Below, piece after piece: positions 41,171 to 52,575 of a DNA stretch of 64,000 nucleotides. The position numbers were made by a program, and so were the translations under genes. This DNA comes from Acanthosepion esculentum (Eukaryota > Mollusca > Cephalopoda > Sepiida > Sepiidae): NCBI GenBank assembly GCA_964036315.1, contig OZ038509.1, forward strand, positions 25,034,705 through 25,098,704, written 5' to 3'. Position 1 is the stretch's first letter, and each line of letters begins with the position of its first letter. The notes under the pieces are model-generated. The model searched no databases. It saw nothing but the letters and a program-made list of their open reading frames with translations, and had not been told where the DNA came from.

Positions 41171-41589
41171 TTCTTTTGTTTTTTTCTAACAAATTGAATC
41201 ACATGAAATAAAATTCTGTTCTATATTCTTGACAAATATTAAAATCCCAATTCTTTATGTTCTAGAAAAAAATGTCTAGGAAATGAGAAAGAAAATATTT
41301 ATTTGAAACATCGAGATACAAAGTTTAGTATAAGTATATATTAACTTATAAAATATAATTCTTTTCATAAGATTCTGTCATTTATTTAAAGAACATCCCA
41401 AAGGTTGTCAACATAACAAACAGTATCTGCAATTTTTTTTGGCAATCAATTGGCAATAAAGTAATCAACTAAAGAAATAATGTTTCTTTTCGTTTCATTA
41501 CATAACTGATTAAAATACAACTCGATGCAAAGTAATAATGATCTGATTAGTGATGCCATTGTTGTGAAGTTTATGATTCAAGATGGTTC
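41171..41589. other. AT-rich unassigned sequence
   Basis: No gene or repeat recognised. Confidence 0.35.
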
Positions 41590-42785
41590 AATATTTTCAT
41601 TTAATTTAATATTTTTTATATCCACTATTAGAAATTTTCTATTGATTTCTGAAATAAGAGACATGCTGTTTTTACCCAATACGGCTTTCAGCTCCAAGTA
41701 AAACTATGGAAGTGTTAATAATTGTGACTTCCCCATGCCTCTATGTTTTATGTTATTCCATTTAAATTTAATGGATTTTTTGGGGGGGTTATGCAGACTT
41801 AAAAAAAGGTTCAATAGATTAAAAATATTTCTAAAATATCTACTGCAGAAATTGATTAAACTCCAAAAGGATTTTAATTTAAGCAGACATATTTAATATT
41901 TTCTGTATTAAAATTGTTTCAGGAGAAATACCATCTTTTGGAATTTGGTATCCAAGATATGATGTTTTTCACATCGAAATACACATTTATTCTTATTAAT
42001 GGTCAAACTGTCCATTCTTAATCTCTTTAATACATAATTGGTTTTGGATTCCAACTCTTCTTTGTTGATTGTGTCCAAATATATACCACCTTGATATATT
42101 ATCATATATTTTTGATGTCCCCTCTTAGAAAATTTTCTATTGATTTCTGAAATACGACACTTGCATTTTTTTACCCGATATGCCTTTCAGCTCCAAGTAA
42201 AACTATGGAAGTGTTAATAGTTGTGATTTGTTTAAAATTATCATTAATTTGGATTTGGCGATAAGCGGTTTTGAAAGCAATTTAAAAAAAAAAACACACT
42301 TTAATTGCAGCTAATGAATGTTGTGCAGAATCCATGTTTGTAAAAGGATATAAAATTGAAAAGATCTTCTCGTTCACACTTAATTAATAATCACTGCAAA
42401 TAAAAAAATTGCCAAACGATTTTCTAAATAAAATTATTGGTGATGCCCATTTGTTTCTGCGAAGAGAAATATGTTGTAAAATGCTTTCTTTCACCATTTT
42501 TTTATAATTTTGTAATAATGAAATACAAAATGGAAGTTGGTAGACTATGAGATTCAAAATATAGCAGGTGATCAATTTCTTTCAATTTAATATTTGCTTT
42601 GTTATTCAGTAATATTCCAGTTTCTACTGAACCTGAATTTATTGTATTAGTTAAACATGTACTAGTAACACTGAGTATGCTACTTACAATGAGTCCATGA
42701 CTTATCTTACAATCACCAACTATAATGGCCACTATTTCAAATTTAATGTCTGTTTCAAAGTATACCAAGGTCTTTATGCTTGACC
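41590..42785 (-). pseudogene. Ty3/Gypsy reverse transcriptase relic, copy A
   Basis: Minus strand, N- to C-terminal: YKKMVKESILQHISLRRNKW then ASPIILFRKSFGNFFICSDY (the entry to the palm, as in x-WASPIVxVxKKDGxxRxCxDY), KSAYRQIQINDNFKQITTIN-like sequence, a degenerate catalytic region where YxDD is expected (IYQGGIY), and LKRLRMDSLTINKNKCVFRC (the LxxLxxxGLTLNxxKC motif). Order and motifs are those of Gypsy reverse transcriptase, which copies element RNA into DNA. The catalytic aspartates are gone and stops break the frame. A piece (41,630-41,720 versus 42,120-42,215) is internally duplicated. It is repeated at 44,170-45,375. Confidence 0.8.
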
Positions 42786-42924
42786 ATCAAATTGTTATAA
42801 TTTGAGCTTATTGTTAACTAATTTATTAAAGTTCTTATTGAGTCCAGTATTTGTCCAGTTTCCTTTAGAAATGGCACCACTAAAACCTGATGGACCATAA
42901 AATAAGAACTAGATGAGATATCGC

Positions 42925-42953
42925 TAGACATGGGCAGTGGAACAAGAACAGTC

Positions 42954-42986
<33 letters not shown>

Positions 42987-43400
42987 CTTATCACCCCAAG
43001 CAAGGCTGGAGGACACTAGCACGCAAGGGGTTACAGAAAGTTTGGAGGAAGAGCAGATAGGAGTGGTAAAGGAGAGGATGTGGAGAAAGATAGTGGATCG
43101 ATCAAGGCAAGGGGGTTACAGAAGATTTGGAGTGAGGGCAGATAGGAATGAAAGGTGGAAGGATGTGGAGAAGGAAAGTGGATAGATCAAGGCAGCTGGA
43201 GATGTCGATTGACGTTACACTTAAATAGTTGGAAATTATATTTGTCAGGGAAAAAGTGTTCGGTTCAGAATTCTCTGTAAGTTACCCAGATATATCTGAT
43301 TGACGGCTGGAGAGCACAACTGCCAAAATGTAGTGATAAAAAAGACAAAGATGAGGATAATAGTCTGAATATAAATAGTGTAGAAAAAGATAATTCCTCA
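42925..43400 (+). repeat. Family-A repeat interrupted by a LINE
   Basis: AGACATGGGCAGTGGAAC...AACAGTCT at 42,926-42,955 is the family-A start seen at 1,777; its remainder (GTTCAGAATTC, GACAAAGATGAGGATAATAG) resumes at about 43,258 after a LINE insertion. The ribozyme core in this copy is destroyed. Confidence 0.65.
42956..43255 (-). mobile_element. CR1/Jockey-like LINE 3' end, T27 tract
   Basis: Begins with a T27 run (poly(A) on the minus strand), then the complement of GCTTGGGGTGATAAGC, the 3' tail and the end of ORF2 (TTTAAGTGTAACGTCAATCG). It inserted into the family-A repeat and is nearly identical to the copy at 43,490. Confidence 0.85.
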
Positions 43401-43489
43401 TCCTGAAAATTCAGACAGAATCAATAAGGCATGGTTAACAGGAACCCTAACTCTCCCCATTAATGTAGATGGCCTTTGTAATCGGCCAA

Positions 43490-43850
43490 CATTTTTTTTT
43501 TTTTTAAGCTTATCACCCCAAGCAAGGCTGGAGGCCACTAGCACGCAAGGGGTTACAGAAGGTTTGGAGGGAGAGCAGATAGGAGTGGTAAAGGAGAGGA
43601 CGTGGAGAAAGATAGTGGATCGATCGAGGCAAGGGGGTTACAGAAGACTTGGAGCGAGGGCAGATAGGAATGAAAGGTGAAAGGATGTGGAGAAGGAAAG
43701 TGGATAGATCAAGGCAGCTGGAGATGTCGATTGACGTTACACTTAAATAGTTGGAGTTTGTATTTGTCAGGGAAACAGGAATAAGGAATGGAGTTCCACA
43801 GGCGAGATGTGCGAGACATGAAGCTATTGGAGTAGAAGACATGTGGAAGA
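43490..43850 (-). mobile_element. CR1/Jockey-like LINE 3' end, second copy
   Basis: T-run at 43,492-43,505, the same tail, then the end of ORF2 on the minus strand (SSTPIASCLAHLACGTPFLI in one frame, LWNSIPYSCFPDKY-like in the other). The 192-aa frame spanning 43,513-44,091 joins this to unrelated sequence and is not a gene. Confidence 0.85.
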
Positions 43851-44169
43851 GTTTCATAACTGAAGCAATTTTCTTCTTATTGGTTGGGTATCTGTCAACA
43901 ATGGCAGATGGAAAACTCAGCAGCACTGGACTTAAACATTGGATCACGATGAGCAGGACATGGACAAGATTTCCACATCGGAACACCACACACATGAGAC
44001 AAAAAACAACTGAGACACTGAAACCACAATCAAGATTGAATGAATTTGAAATAATGATGGGTAACACAAACAGAAATCGTTGGTAATGCATGACAATCTC
44101 GTTATGTGGTCAACACAGCGTCCCGCCAAGCTCTGGTATGCGATTCCTACCAAACATATACCACCTTCA
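43851..44169. other. Unassigned sequence between duplicated blocks
   Basis: No family recognised. Two overlapping frames on opposite strands have no recognisable content. Confidence 0.35.
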
Positions 44170-45375
44170 AATATTTTCGTATTTTTGATGTCCCCTCCTG
44201 GAAAATATTCTATTGATTTCTGAAATACGAGACATGCTGTTTTTACCCAATACGGCTTTCAGCTCCAAGTAAAACTATGGAAATGGTAATAATTGTGACT
44301 TCCCCATGCCTCTATGTTTTATGTTATTCCGTTTAAATTTAATGGATTTGGGGGGGCGGGGGGTAGGTTATGCAGACTTAAAAAAAGGTTCAATAAATTA
44401 AAAATATTTCTATAAATATCTACTGCAGAAATTGATTAAACTCCAAAAGGATTTTAATTTAAGCAGACATATTTAATATTTTCTGTATTAAAATTGTTTC
44501 AGGAGAAATACCATCTTTTGGAATTTGGTATCCAAGATATGATGTTTTTCACATCGAAATACACATTTATTCTTATTAATGGTCAAACTGTCCATTCTTA
44601 ATCTCTTTAATACATAATTGGTTTTGGATTCCAACTCTTTGTTGATTGTGTCCAAATATATACCACTTTGATATATTATCATATATTTTTGATGTCCCCT
44701 CATAGAAAATTTTCTATTGATTTCTGAAATACGACACTTGCATTTTTTTACCCGATATGCCTTTCAGCTCCAAGTAAAACTATGGAAGTGTTAATAGTTG
44801 TGATTTGTTTAAAATTATCATTAATTTGGATTTGGCGATAAGCGGATTTGAAAGCAATTTTTAAAAAAAAACACACTTTAATTGCAGCTAATGAATGTTG
44901 TGCAGAATCCATGTTTGTAAAAGGATATAAAATTGAAAAGATCTTCTCGTTCACACTTAATTAATAATCACTGCAAATAAAAAAATTGCCAAACGATTTT
45001 CTAAATAAAATTATTGGTGATGCCCATTTGTTTCTGCGAAGAGAAATATGTTGTAAAATGCTTTCTTTCACCATTTTTTTATAATTTTGTAATAATGAAA
45101 TACAAAATGGAAGTTGGTAGACTATGAGATTCAAAATATAGCAGGTGATCAATTTCTTTCAATTTAATATTTGCTTTGTTATTCAGTAATATTCCAGTTT
45201 CTACTGAATCTAAATTTATTGTATTAGTTAAACATGTACTAGTAACACTGAGTATGCTACTTCTAATGCAGTGATAACTTTTCTTACAGTCAAGAATTAT
45301 AATGTGTACTATTTCAAATCTAGTGTCTAGTTCAAATGTTCCTTCAAATTATCCCAAGGTCTTTATGTTTGATTA
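44170..45375 (-). pseudogene. Ty3/Gypsy reverse transcriptase relic, copy B
   Basis: Near-identical to copy A at an offset of about 2.57 kb; the 63-aa frame at 44,961-45,152 is identical to 42,384-42,575. It shows AFKSAYRQIQINDNFKQITT more clearly than copy A (the region preceding the LxTINT motif of Gypsy enzymes). A 3-bp difference separates copies at ELE/EELE. Since both copies share the same stops, they were dead before duplication. Confidence 0.8.
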
Positions 45376-45429
45376 GGTTTGACCCATTCAAGTGTCACAA
45401 TTAGAAATTACTCATACTTATTTTGCACT

Positions 45430-45960
45430 ATAGGGATGCAAAAGGCTATTATCTCCCTTTGGTCAAGATTAAGTCATGTGACTCAAGTGATAGTTGCTTA
45501 GAGACATCACTTCTTAGAGTAACGACAATGATCAGTCTTCCAGTGAGTTTCCAGGAGTCAAACCACGCAGTTACTTTTCTCTTTAAGCCAAGCGCATTGA
45601 CCCAAGCAGAGGCTAAGTCTGCTTCCCTATATCCTGATGACATAGTAAAAGAATCCAGCCTTCTCAGATCTGGAATCCTAAATATGGCTTCTCCAGAAAG
45701 TCACAAAGTAAGACCCTATTATCTTTTTTGTTCTGTTTTCACACAGCTTGTTGATGAATATATGTATTATATTTTCTCGGAGTGGGATAAATGTAAATAT
45801 GTATATATAATTTTCAGTATCAATTAGTGGCATAAAACTCTCTGAGAACAAAGCATATTCGTCATTCCTTTTCTTTCATCTATTCCATTCTGTCTGTGAA
45901 ATAAGGTCTTATTATATCATGAATATAATAATACCCATAATGGGGGAAATGAAAATGGTC
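45430..45960 (+). repeat. Dispersed repeat, LTR-like, copy 2
   Basis: Aligns with 18,870-19,545. The 134-aa frame at 45,423 arises inside it and corresponds to no open frame in copy 1, so it is not called as a gene. Confidence 0.45.
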
Positions 45961-45987
45961 AAATATTCACTTTCTTATTGAAAGGTA

Positions 45988-46105
45988 TTGCACACACAAC
46001 TGTTTGGATCAAGCCACTGGATCCACTGGGTCATGTGTCCTTGAGGACAGAGCCCAGTGGATAAAAGTGTTGGTTGGATCCAGTGACTTGACCTAAAGAG
46101 TTGTG
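45988..46105. repeat. Imperfect foldback, about 118 bp
   Basis: Outer arms CACACAACT/AGTTGTGTG, inner arms TCAAGCCACTGGATCCA/TGGATCCAGTGACTTGA and ACTGGGT/GCCCAGT, forming a nested hairpin. A small MITE or chance palindrome. Confidence 0.6.
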
Positions 46106-46129
46106 TGTTCACTACAAGGTTACTGCAGT

Positions 46130-46345
46130 GGTAAACAAAAACTTGGAGAGTTGAGTTAAAAGGGGGATGGCTAAGGCATCTGGAAGAGGCATGGCATGTG
46201 GAAATAGAACAATCTACCCAAGTGGACGAAATAAAGGGTTCAGTTCAAGATTCCAATCACTGGAAGAAGGCCAGAGTGTACAACGGCTGAAACGTTATGA
46301 ATATGGCAACAAGATGAGGACAACAGTCCGAACAATGTAAATAAT
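46130..46345 (+). repeat. Family-A repeat, ribozyme decayed
   Basis: GGCATGGCATGTGGAAATAG, AAATAAAGGGTTCAG and AATCACTGGAAGAAGGCC ... GCTGAAACGTTATGAA match 1,775-1,925. The core reads CTGGAAGA and stem I is broken. Confidence 0.8.
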
Positions 46346-46439
46346 TACAATATGTCATCTCAGAAATATAGACAGACTTTTTAAGATCATTTAGAGGAAA
46401 AACATATTTTTAGATTGTAAGAATTTTTTGGAGATAATA

Positions 46440-46680
46440 ATGATTTTTGGATACAAGTTCTGCTACTTTAAACCCATAGTTGGGAGGGAGAGAAGATGTG
46501 ATCATTCCCAAGATTATTTAATTTATAATGTAACTGATTGAAATTCAACCTTAGCCCTTCAGTTTCTCACTCTGAGTCATTATCCATTACACTACCTGCA
46601 CATCCAAGGTTACAGTACCTGGTATTCTCAAGCAGTCACTCATCTAGGTACTGACCAGGCTCAATGTTGCTTCATTTTGG
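46440..46680 (-). mobile_element. 5S/tRNA composite SINE
   Basis: Minus strand: the 3' two thirds of a 5S rRNA-like sequence (AAGCAACATTGAGCCTGGT, GACTGCTTGAGAATACCAGG), then CTTGGATGTGCAGGTAGTG and a tRNA-like part with TAATGGATAATGACTC, then the same body as 63,400-63,490 (CCCAACTATGGGTT). Confidence 0.75.
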
Positions 46681-47325
46681 TGATTGTATAAGAACTGGTG
46701 TTTCAACATGATATAGCCATAAGCTGTCTATGCAAGGATGAATGGTAGATTTATGAACATGCAAAATGGATTCTGACAAGAAAAATTGTCTTGCATGACA
46801 CAATGAACCAACTTTCCTAGCAGCAGACCTAGCAATTGATTCAATATAATCTTTCCACTTCATGTCAAATGTGTAACCAATAAAGTGTTGTTTACCTGGA
46901 AGTTAGCATCAGCTATACTGATGGAAAACAAAAATGGTTCTCTATGGTCATTAAAAGATAGTAGTTTTATTTTGGAGATGATAAATGTAACAAGTCATTC
47001 CTTGCCCCAGTTAACAACTGATTAGAGTTCATTTTCAAGAGCAGTTGCCAGTATGTCAGACCTATCAAACTTATTATTAAGGCAGGAGTAAATAGTTATG
47101 TCATTAGCGTAAATATATAGTTGGGAACTGATGACACCGGGAAAGTAGTTGATGAAGATAAGAAACAAAATAGGGCCAAATTGGAAGTTGGGCTTAGTGG
47201 AAAAATGACTATTGGAAGCAAGCTAGCAGAAATTCCTGATATCATTTTGAGTAGATGTGTTTCTTTTCTATTTGCAAGAAATATAGCTTTCAGTTGTACG
47301 TACACTCCACCCCAGTCTTTTGAAC
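46672..47325 (-). pseudogene. CR1/Jockey-like LINE reverse transcriptase relic
   Basis: Minus strand, N- to C-terminal: LKAIFLANRKETHLLKMISG, FGPILFLIFINYFPG, QLYIYANDITIYSCLNN (the (F/Y)ADD catalytic motif, here YAND), SDILATALENELxSVVNWG, FNDHREPFLFSISIADANFQ and MKWKDYIESIARSAARKVGS, LCHARQFFLSESILHVHKST. The segment matches the palm and thumb of CR1/Jockey-type reverse transcriptase. The first catalytic Asp of ADD is Asn, and frames are broken at 46,863 and about 46,980. It adjoins the first unit of the 184-bp array at about 47,305. Confidence 0.82.
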
Positions 47326-50300
47326 AGGTTTAGAGGTTTATCCCTTGTTTCCTGTTTAGAATTAGGTTTCCAGTTCCTTCTAAGGTCCTTTTCAACTCTA
47401 TACTTCTAACGTCTCCGCCTAAACTCTGAAATTGTATTTACTATTTATTTTTTGCTTTTTTCCTTCAATAGGAGTAGATAAGTTCACATGACTCCACTGT
47501 GTCTTGAACAGAAGTAGAGGTTTATCCCTTGTTTCCTGTTTAGAATTAGGTTTCCAGTTCCTTCTAAGGTCCTTTTCAACTCTATACTTCTAACGTCTCC
47601 GCCTAAACTCTGAAATTGTATTTACTATTTATTTTTTGCTTTTTCCCTTCAATAGGAGTAGATAAGTTCACATGACTCCACTGTGTCTTGAACAGAAGTA
47701 GAGGTTTATCCCTTGTTTCCTGTTTAGAATTAGGTTTCCAGTTCCTTCTAAGGTCCTTTTCAACTCTATACTTCTAACGTCTCCGCCTAAACTCTGAAAT
47801 TGTATTTACTATTTATTTTTTGCTTTTTTCCTTCAATAGGAGTAGATAAGTTCACATGACTCCACTGTGTCTTGAACAGAAGTAGAGGTTTATCCCTTGT
47901 TTCCTGTTTAGAATTAGGTTTCCAGTTCCTTCTAAGGTCCTTTTCAACTCTATACTTCTAACGTCTCCGCCTAAACTCTGAAATTGTATTTACTATTTAT
48001 TTTTTGCTTTTTCCCTTCAATAGGAGTAGATAAGTTCACATGACTCCACTGTGTCTTGAACAGAAGTAGAGGTTTATCCCTTGTTTCCTGTTTAGAATTA
48101 GGTTTCCAGTTCCTTCTAAGGTCCTTTTCAACTCTATACTTCTAACGTCTCCGCCTAAACTCTGAAATTGTATTTACTATTTATTTTTTGCTTTTTCCCT
48201 TCAATAGGAGTAGATAAGTTCACATGACTCCACTGTGTCTTGAACAGAAGTAGAGGTTTATCCCTTGTTTCCTGTTTAGAATTAGGTTTCCAGTTCCTTC
48301 TAAGGTCCTTTTCAACTCTATACTTCTAACGTCTCCGCCTAAACTCTGAAATTGTATTTACTATTTATTTTTTGCTTTTTTCCTTCAATAGGAGTAGATA
48401 AGTTCACATGACTCCACTGTGTCTTGAACAGAAGTAGAGGTTTATCCCTTGTTTCCTGTTTAGAATTAGGTTTCCAGTTCCTTCTAAGGTCCTTTTCAAC
48501 TCTATACTTCTAACGTCTCCGCCTAAACTCTGAAATTGTATTTACTATTTATTTTTTGCTTTTTCCCTTCAATAGGAGTAGATAAGTTCACATGACTCCA
48601 CTGTGTCTTGAACAGAAGTAGAGGTTTATCCCTTGTTTCCTGTTTAGAATTAGGTTTCCAGTTCCTTCTAAGGTCCTTTTCAACTCTATACTTCTAACGT
48701 CTCCGCCTAAACTCTGAAATTGTATTTACTATTTATTTTTTGCTTTTTTCCTTCAATAGGAGTAGATAAGTTCACATGACTCCACTGTGTCTTGAACAGA
48801 AGTAGAGGTTTATCCCTTGTTTCCTGTTTAGAATTAGGTTTCCAGTTCCTTCTAAGGTCCTTTTCAACTCTATACTTCTAACGTCTCCGCCTAAACTCTG
48901 AAATTGTATTTACTATTTATTTTTTGCTTTTTCCCTTCAATAGGAGTAGATAAGTTCACATGACTCCACTGTGTCTTGAACAGAAGTAGAGGTTTATCCC
49001 TTGTTTCCTGTTTAGAATTAGGTTTCCAGTTCCTTCTAAGGTCCTTTTCAACTCTATACTTCTAACGTCTCCGCCTAAACTCTGAAATTGTATTTACTAT
49101 TTATTTTTTGCTTTTTCCCTTCAATAGGAGTAGATAAGTTCACATGACTCCACTGTGTCTTGAACAGAAGTAGAGGTTTATCCCTTGTTTCCTGTTTAGA
49201 ATTAGGTTTCCAGTTCCTTCTAAGGTCCTTTTCAACTCTATACTTCTAACGTCTCCGCCTAAACTCTGAAATTGTATTTACTATTTATTTTTTGCTTTTT
49301 TCCTTCAATAGGAGTAGATAAGTTCACATGACTCCACTGTGTCTTGAACAGAAGTAGAGGTTTATCCCTTGTTTCCTGTTTAGAATTAGGTTTCCAGTTC
49401 CTTCTAAGGTCCTTTTCAACTCTATACTTCTAACGTCTCCGCCTAAACTCTGAAATTGTATTTACTATTTATTTTTTGCTTTTTCCCTTCAATAGGAGTA
49501 GATAAGTTCACATGACTCCACTGTGTCTTGAACAGAAGTAGAGGTTTATCCCTTGTTTCCTGTTTAGAATTAGGTTTCCAGTTCCTTCTAAGGTCCTTTT
49601 CAACTCTATACTTCTAACGTCTCCGCCTAAACTCTGAAATTGTATTTACTATTTATTTTTTGCTTTTTCCCTTCAATAGGAGTAGATAAGTTCACATGAC
49701 TCCACTGTGTCTTGAACAGAAGTAGAGGTTTATCCCTTGTTTCCTGTTTAGAATTAGGTTTCCAGTTCCTTCTAAGGTCCTTTTCAACTCTATACTTCTA
49801 ACGTCTCCGCCTAAACTCTGAAATTGTATTTACTATTTATTTTTTGCTTTTTCCCTTCAATAGGAGTAGATAAGTTCACATGACTCCACTGTGTCTTGAA
49901 CAGAAGTAGAGGTTTATCCCTTGTTTCCTGTTTAGAATTAGGTTTCCAGTTCCTTCTAAGGTCCTTTTCAACTCTATACTTCTAACGTCTCCGCCTAAAC
50001 TCTGAAATTGTATTTACTATTTATTTTTTGCTTTTTTCCTTCAATAGGAGTAGATAAGTTCACATGACTCCACTGTGTCTTGAACAGAAGTAGAGGTTTA
50101 TCCCTTGTTTCCTGTTTAGAATTAGGTTTCCAGTTCCTTCTAAGGTCCTTTTCAACTCTATACTTCTAACGTCTCCGCCTAAACTCTGAAATTGTATTTA
50201 CTATTTATTTTTTGCTTTTTCCCTTCAATAGGAGTAGATAAGTTCACATGACTCCACTGTGTCTTGAACAGAAGTAGAGGTTTATCCCTTGTTTCCTGTT

Positions 50301-52130
50301 TAGAATTAGGTTTCCAGTTCCTTCTAAGGTCCTTTTCAACTCTATACTTCTAACGTCTCCGCCTAAACTCTGAAATTGTATTTACTATTTATTTTTTGCT
50401 TTTTCCCTTCAATAGGAGTAGATAAGTTCACATGACTCCACTGTGTCTTGAACAGAAGTAGAGGTTTATCCCTTGTTTCCTGTTTAGAATTAGGTTTCCA
50501 GTTCCTTCTAAGGTCCTTTTCAACTCTATACTTCTAACGTCTCCGCCTAAACTCTGAAATTGTATTTACTATTTATTTTTTGCTTTTTCCCTTCAATAGG
50601 AGTAGATAAGTTCACATGACTCCACTGTGTCTTGAACAGAAGTAGAGGTTTATCCCTTGTTTCCTGTTTAGAATTAGGTTTCCAGTTCCTTCTAAGGTCC
50701 TTTTCAACTCTATACTTCTAACGTCTCCGCCTAAACTCTGAAATTGTATTTACTATTTATTTTTTGCTTTTTCCCTTCAATAGGAGTAGATAAGTTCACA
50801 TGACTCCACTGTGTCTTGAACAGAAGTAGAGGTTTATCCCTTGTTTCCTGTTTAGAATTAGGTTTCCAGTTCCTTCTAAGGTCCTTTTCAACTCTATACT
50901 TCTAACGTCTCCGCCTAAACTCTGAAATTGTATTTACTATTTATTTTTTGCTTTTTTCCTTCAATAGGAGTAGATAAGTTCACATGACTCCACTGTGTCT
51001 TGAACAGAAGTAGAGGTTTATCCCTTGTTTCCTGTTTAGAATTAGGTTTCCAGTTCCTTCTAAGGTCCTTTTCAACTCTATACTTCTAACGTCTCCGCCT
51101 AAACTCTGAAATTGTATTTACTATTTATTTTTTGCTTTTTCCCTTCAATAGGAGTAGATAAGTTCACATGACTCCACTGTGTCTTGAACAGAAGTAGAGG
51201 TTTATCCCTTGTTTCCTGTTTAGAATTAGGTTTCCAGTTCCTTCTAAGGTCCTTTTCAACTCTATACTTCTAACGTCTCCGCCTAAACTCTGAAATTGTA
51301 TTTACTATTTATTTTTTGCTTTTTCCCTTCAATAGGAGTAGATAAGTTCACATGACTCCACTGTGTCTTGAACAGAAGTAGAGGTTTATCCCTTGTTTCC
51401 TGTTTAGAATTAGGTTTCCAGTTCCTTCTAAGGTCCTTTTCAACTCTATACTTCTAACGTCTCCGCCTAAACTCTGAAATTGTATTTACTATTTATTTTT
51501 TGCTTTTTTCCTTCAATAGGAGTAGATAAGTTCACATGACTCCACTGTGTCTTGAACAGAAGTAGAGGTTTATCCCTTGTTTCCTGTTTAGAATTAGGTT
51601 TCCAGTTCCTTCTAAGGTCCTTTTCAACTCTATACTTCTAACGTCTCCGCCTAAACTCTGAAATTGTATTTACTATTTATTTTTTGCTTTTTCCCTTCAA
51701 TAGGAGTAGATAAGTTCACATGACTCCACTGTGTCTTGAACAGAAGTAGAGGTTTATCCCTTGTTTCCTGTTTAGAATTAGGTTTCCAGTTCCTTCTAAG
51801 GTCCTTTTCAACTCTATACTTCTAACGTCTCCGCCTAAACTCTGAAATTGTATTTACTATTTATTTTTTGCTTTTTTCCTTCAATAGGAGTAGATAAGTT
51901 CACATGACTCCACTGTGTCTTGAACAGAAGTAGAGGTTTATCCCTTGTTTCCTGTTTAGAATTAGGTTTCCAGTTCCTTCTAAGGTCCTTTTCAACTCTA
52001 TACTTCTAACGTCTCCGCCTAAACTCTGAAATTGTATTTACTATTTATTTTTTGCTTTTTTCCTTCAATAGGAGTAGTTAAGTTCACATGACTCCACTGT
52101 GTCTTGAACAGAAGTAGAGGTTTATCCCTG
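47305..52130. repeat. 184-bp satellite, 26 periods without an indel
   Basis: GAGGTTTATCCC occurs at 47,333, 47,517, 47,701 and so on to 52,117: 26 exact periods of 184. The main variant is a single T/C site in the T-run before CCTTCAATAGG. Along the array it reads T C T C C T C T C C T C C C T C C C C T C C T C T T. The first unit keeps a longer ancestral flank (CCACCCCAGTCTTTTGAACA). The last runs into a LINE-type 3' tail. A two-unit relative is at 57,245-57,690. No coding frame. Confidence 0.97.
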
Positions 52131-52225
52131 GTTCCTGGGTTTCTGGTTCCTTCTGAAGTCTTTTAATTCCTTGCTTATTAGTGGCATTATCGCTCTGCAC
52201 AAAGTGAATTGATTAAAAAACAGAA
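52131..52225 (+). mobile_element. LINE-type 3' tail closing the satellite
   Basis: CTGGTTCCTTCTGAAGTC, then CCTTGCTTATTAGTGGCATT and ATCGCTCTGCACAAAGTGA, a worn form of the CCTTGCxxxCTAGTGGCxTT...CTTGCTTGGGGTGA tail of the local LINEs. Confidence 0.6.
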
Positions 52226-52494
52226 AACTTTCTTTTGCTCACATGTTTGTTCCAAGGTATTCTCAGAATCCTTCTGTAGAATGACATTTATTAAAGTACA
52301 CAAAAAGTAGTCGTCTTAAGGGTAAACTTTAAACTTTGCATATTTTGATTTTATTTTGAACAAAAACTCAGAAAATATATTTATGATGTCATTGTTTTTT
52401 GAAATTAATTGCTGTTATACTTTCAAAGGTCATTTTTGACTAAATCCTTGTTTATGTTCTCTAATTCTATTCTCTTGCATAATGTCGTAGCTTA
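52226..52494. other. Unassigned AT-rich sequence
   Basis: Nothing recognised. Confidence 0.35.
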
Positions 52495-52575
52495 AGACAT
52501 TGGTTATTTATGAATAGTGGGGAGCCATGATCAGTAATGTTCTGAAGGGACATGGCATATAGATGAAGAGTTTTA
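52495..52575 (+). mobile_element. RTE LINE C-terminal scrap
   Basis: TGGGGAGCCATGATCAGTAA onward reads WGAMISNVLKGHGI, the last residues of RTE ORF2 as at 62,500 and 9,330 (minus). Confidence 0.65.

Noticed and set aside
43513..44091. 192-aa minus-strand open frame, the longest in the window
   Set aside because: Its C-terminal half is an out-of-frame reading of a LINE 3' end and the rest is unrelated; no domain.
45423..45827. 134-aa plus-strand frame
   Set aside because: Inside a dispersed repeat; the homologous copy at 18.9 kb has no matching open frame.
47305..52130. CRISPR-like regular repeat array
   Set aside because: The repeats are direct head-to-tail with no unique spacers, and the window is eukaryotic.
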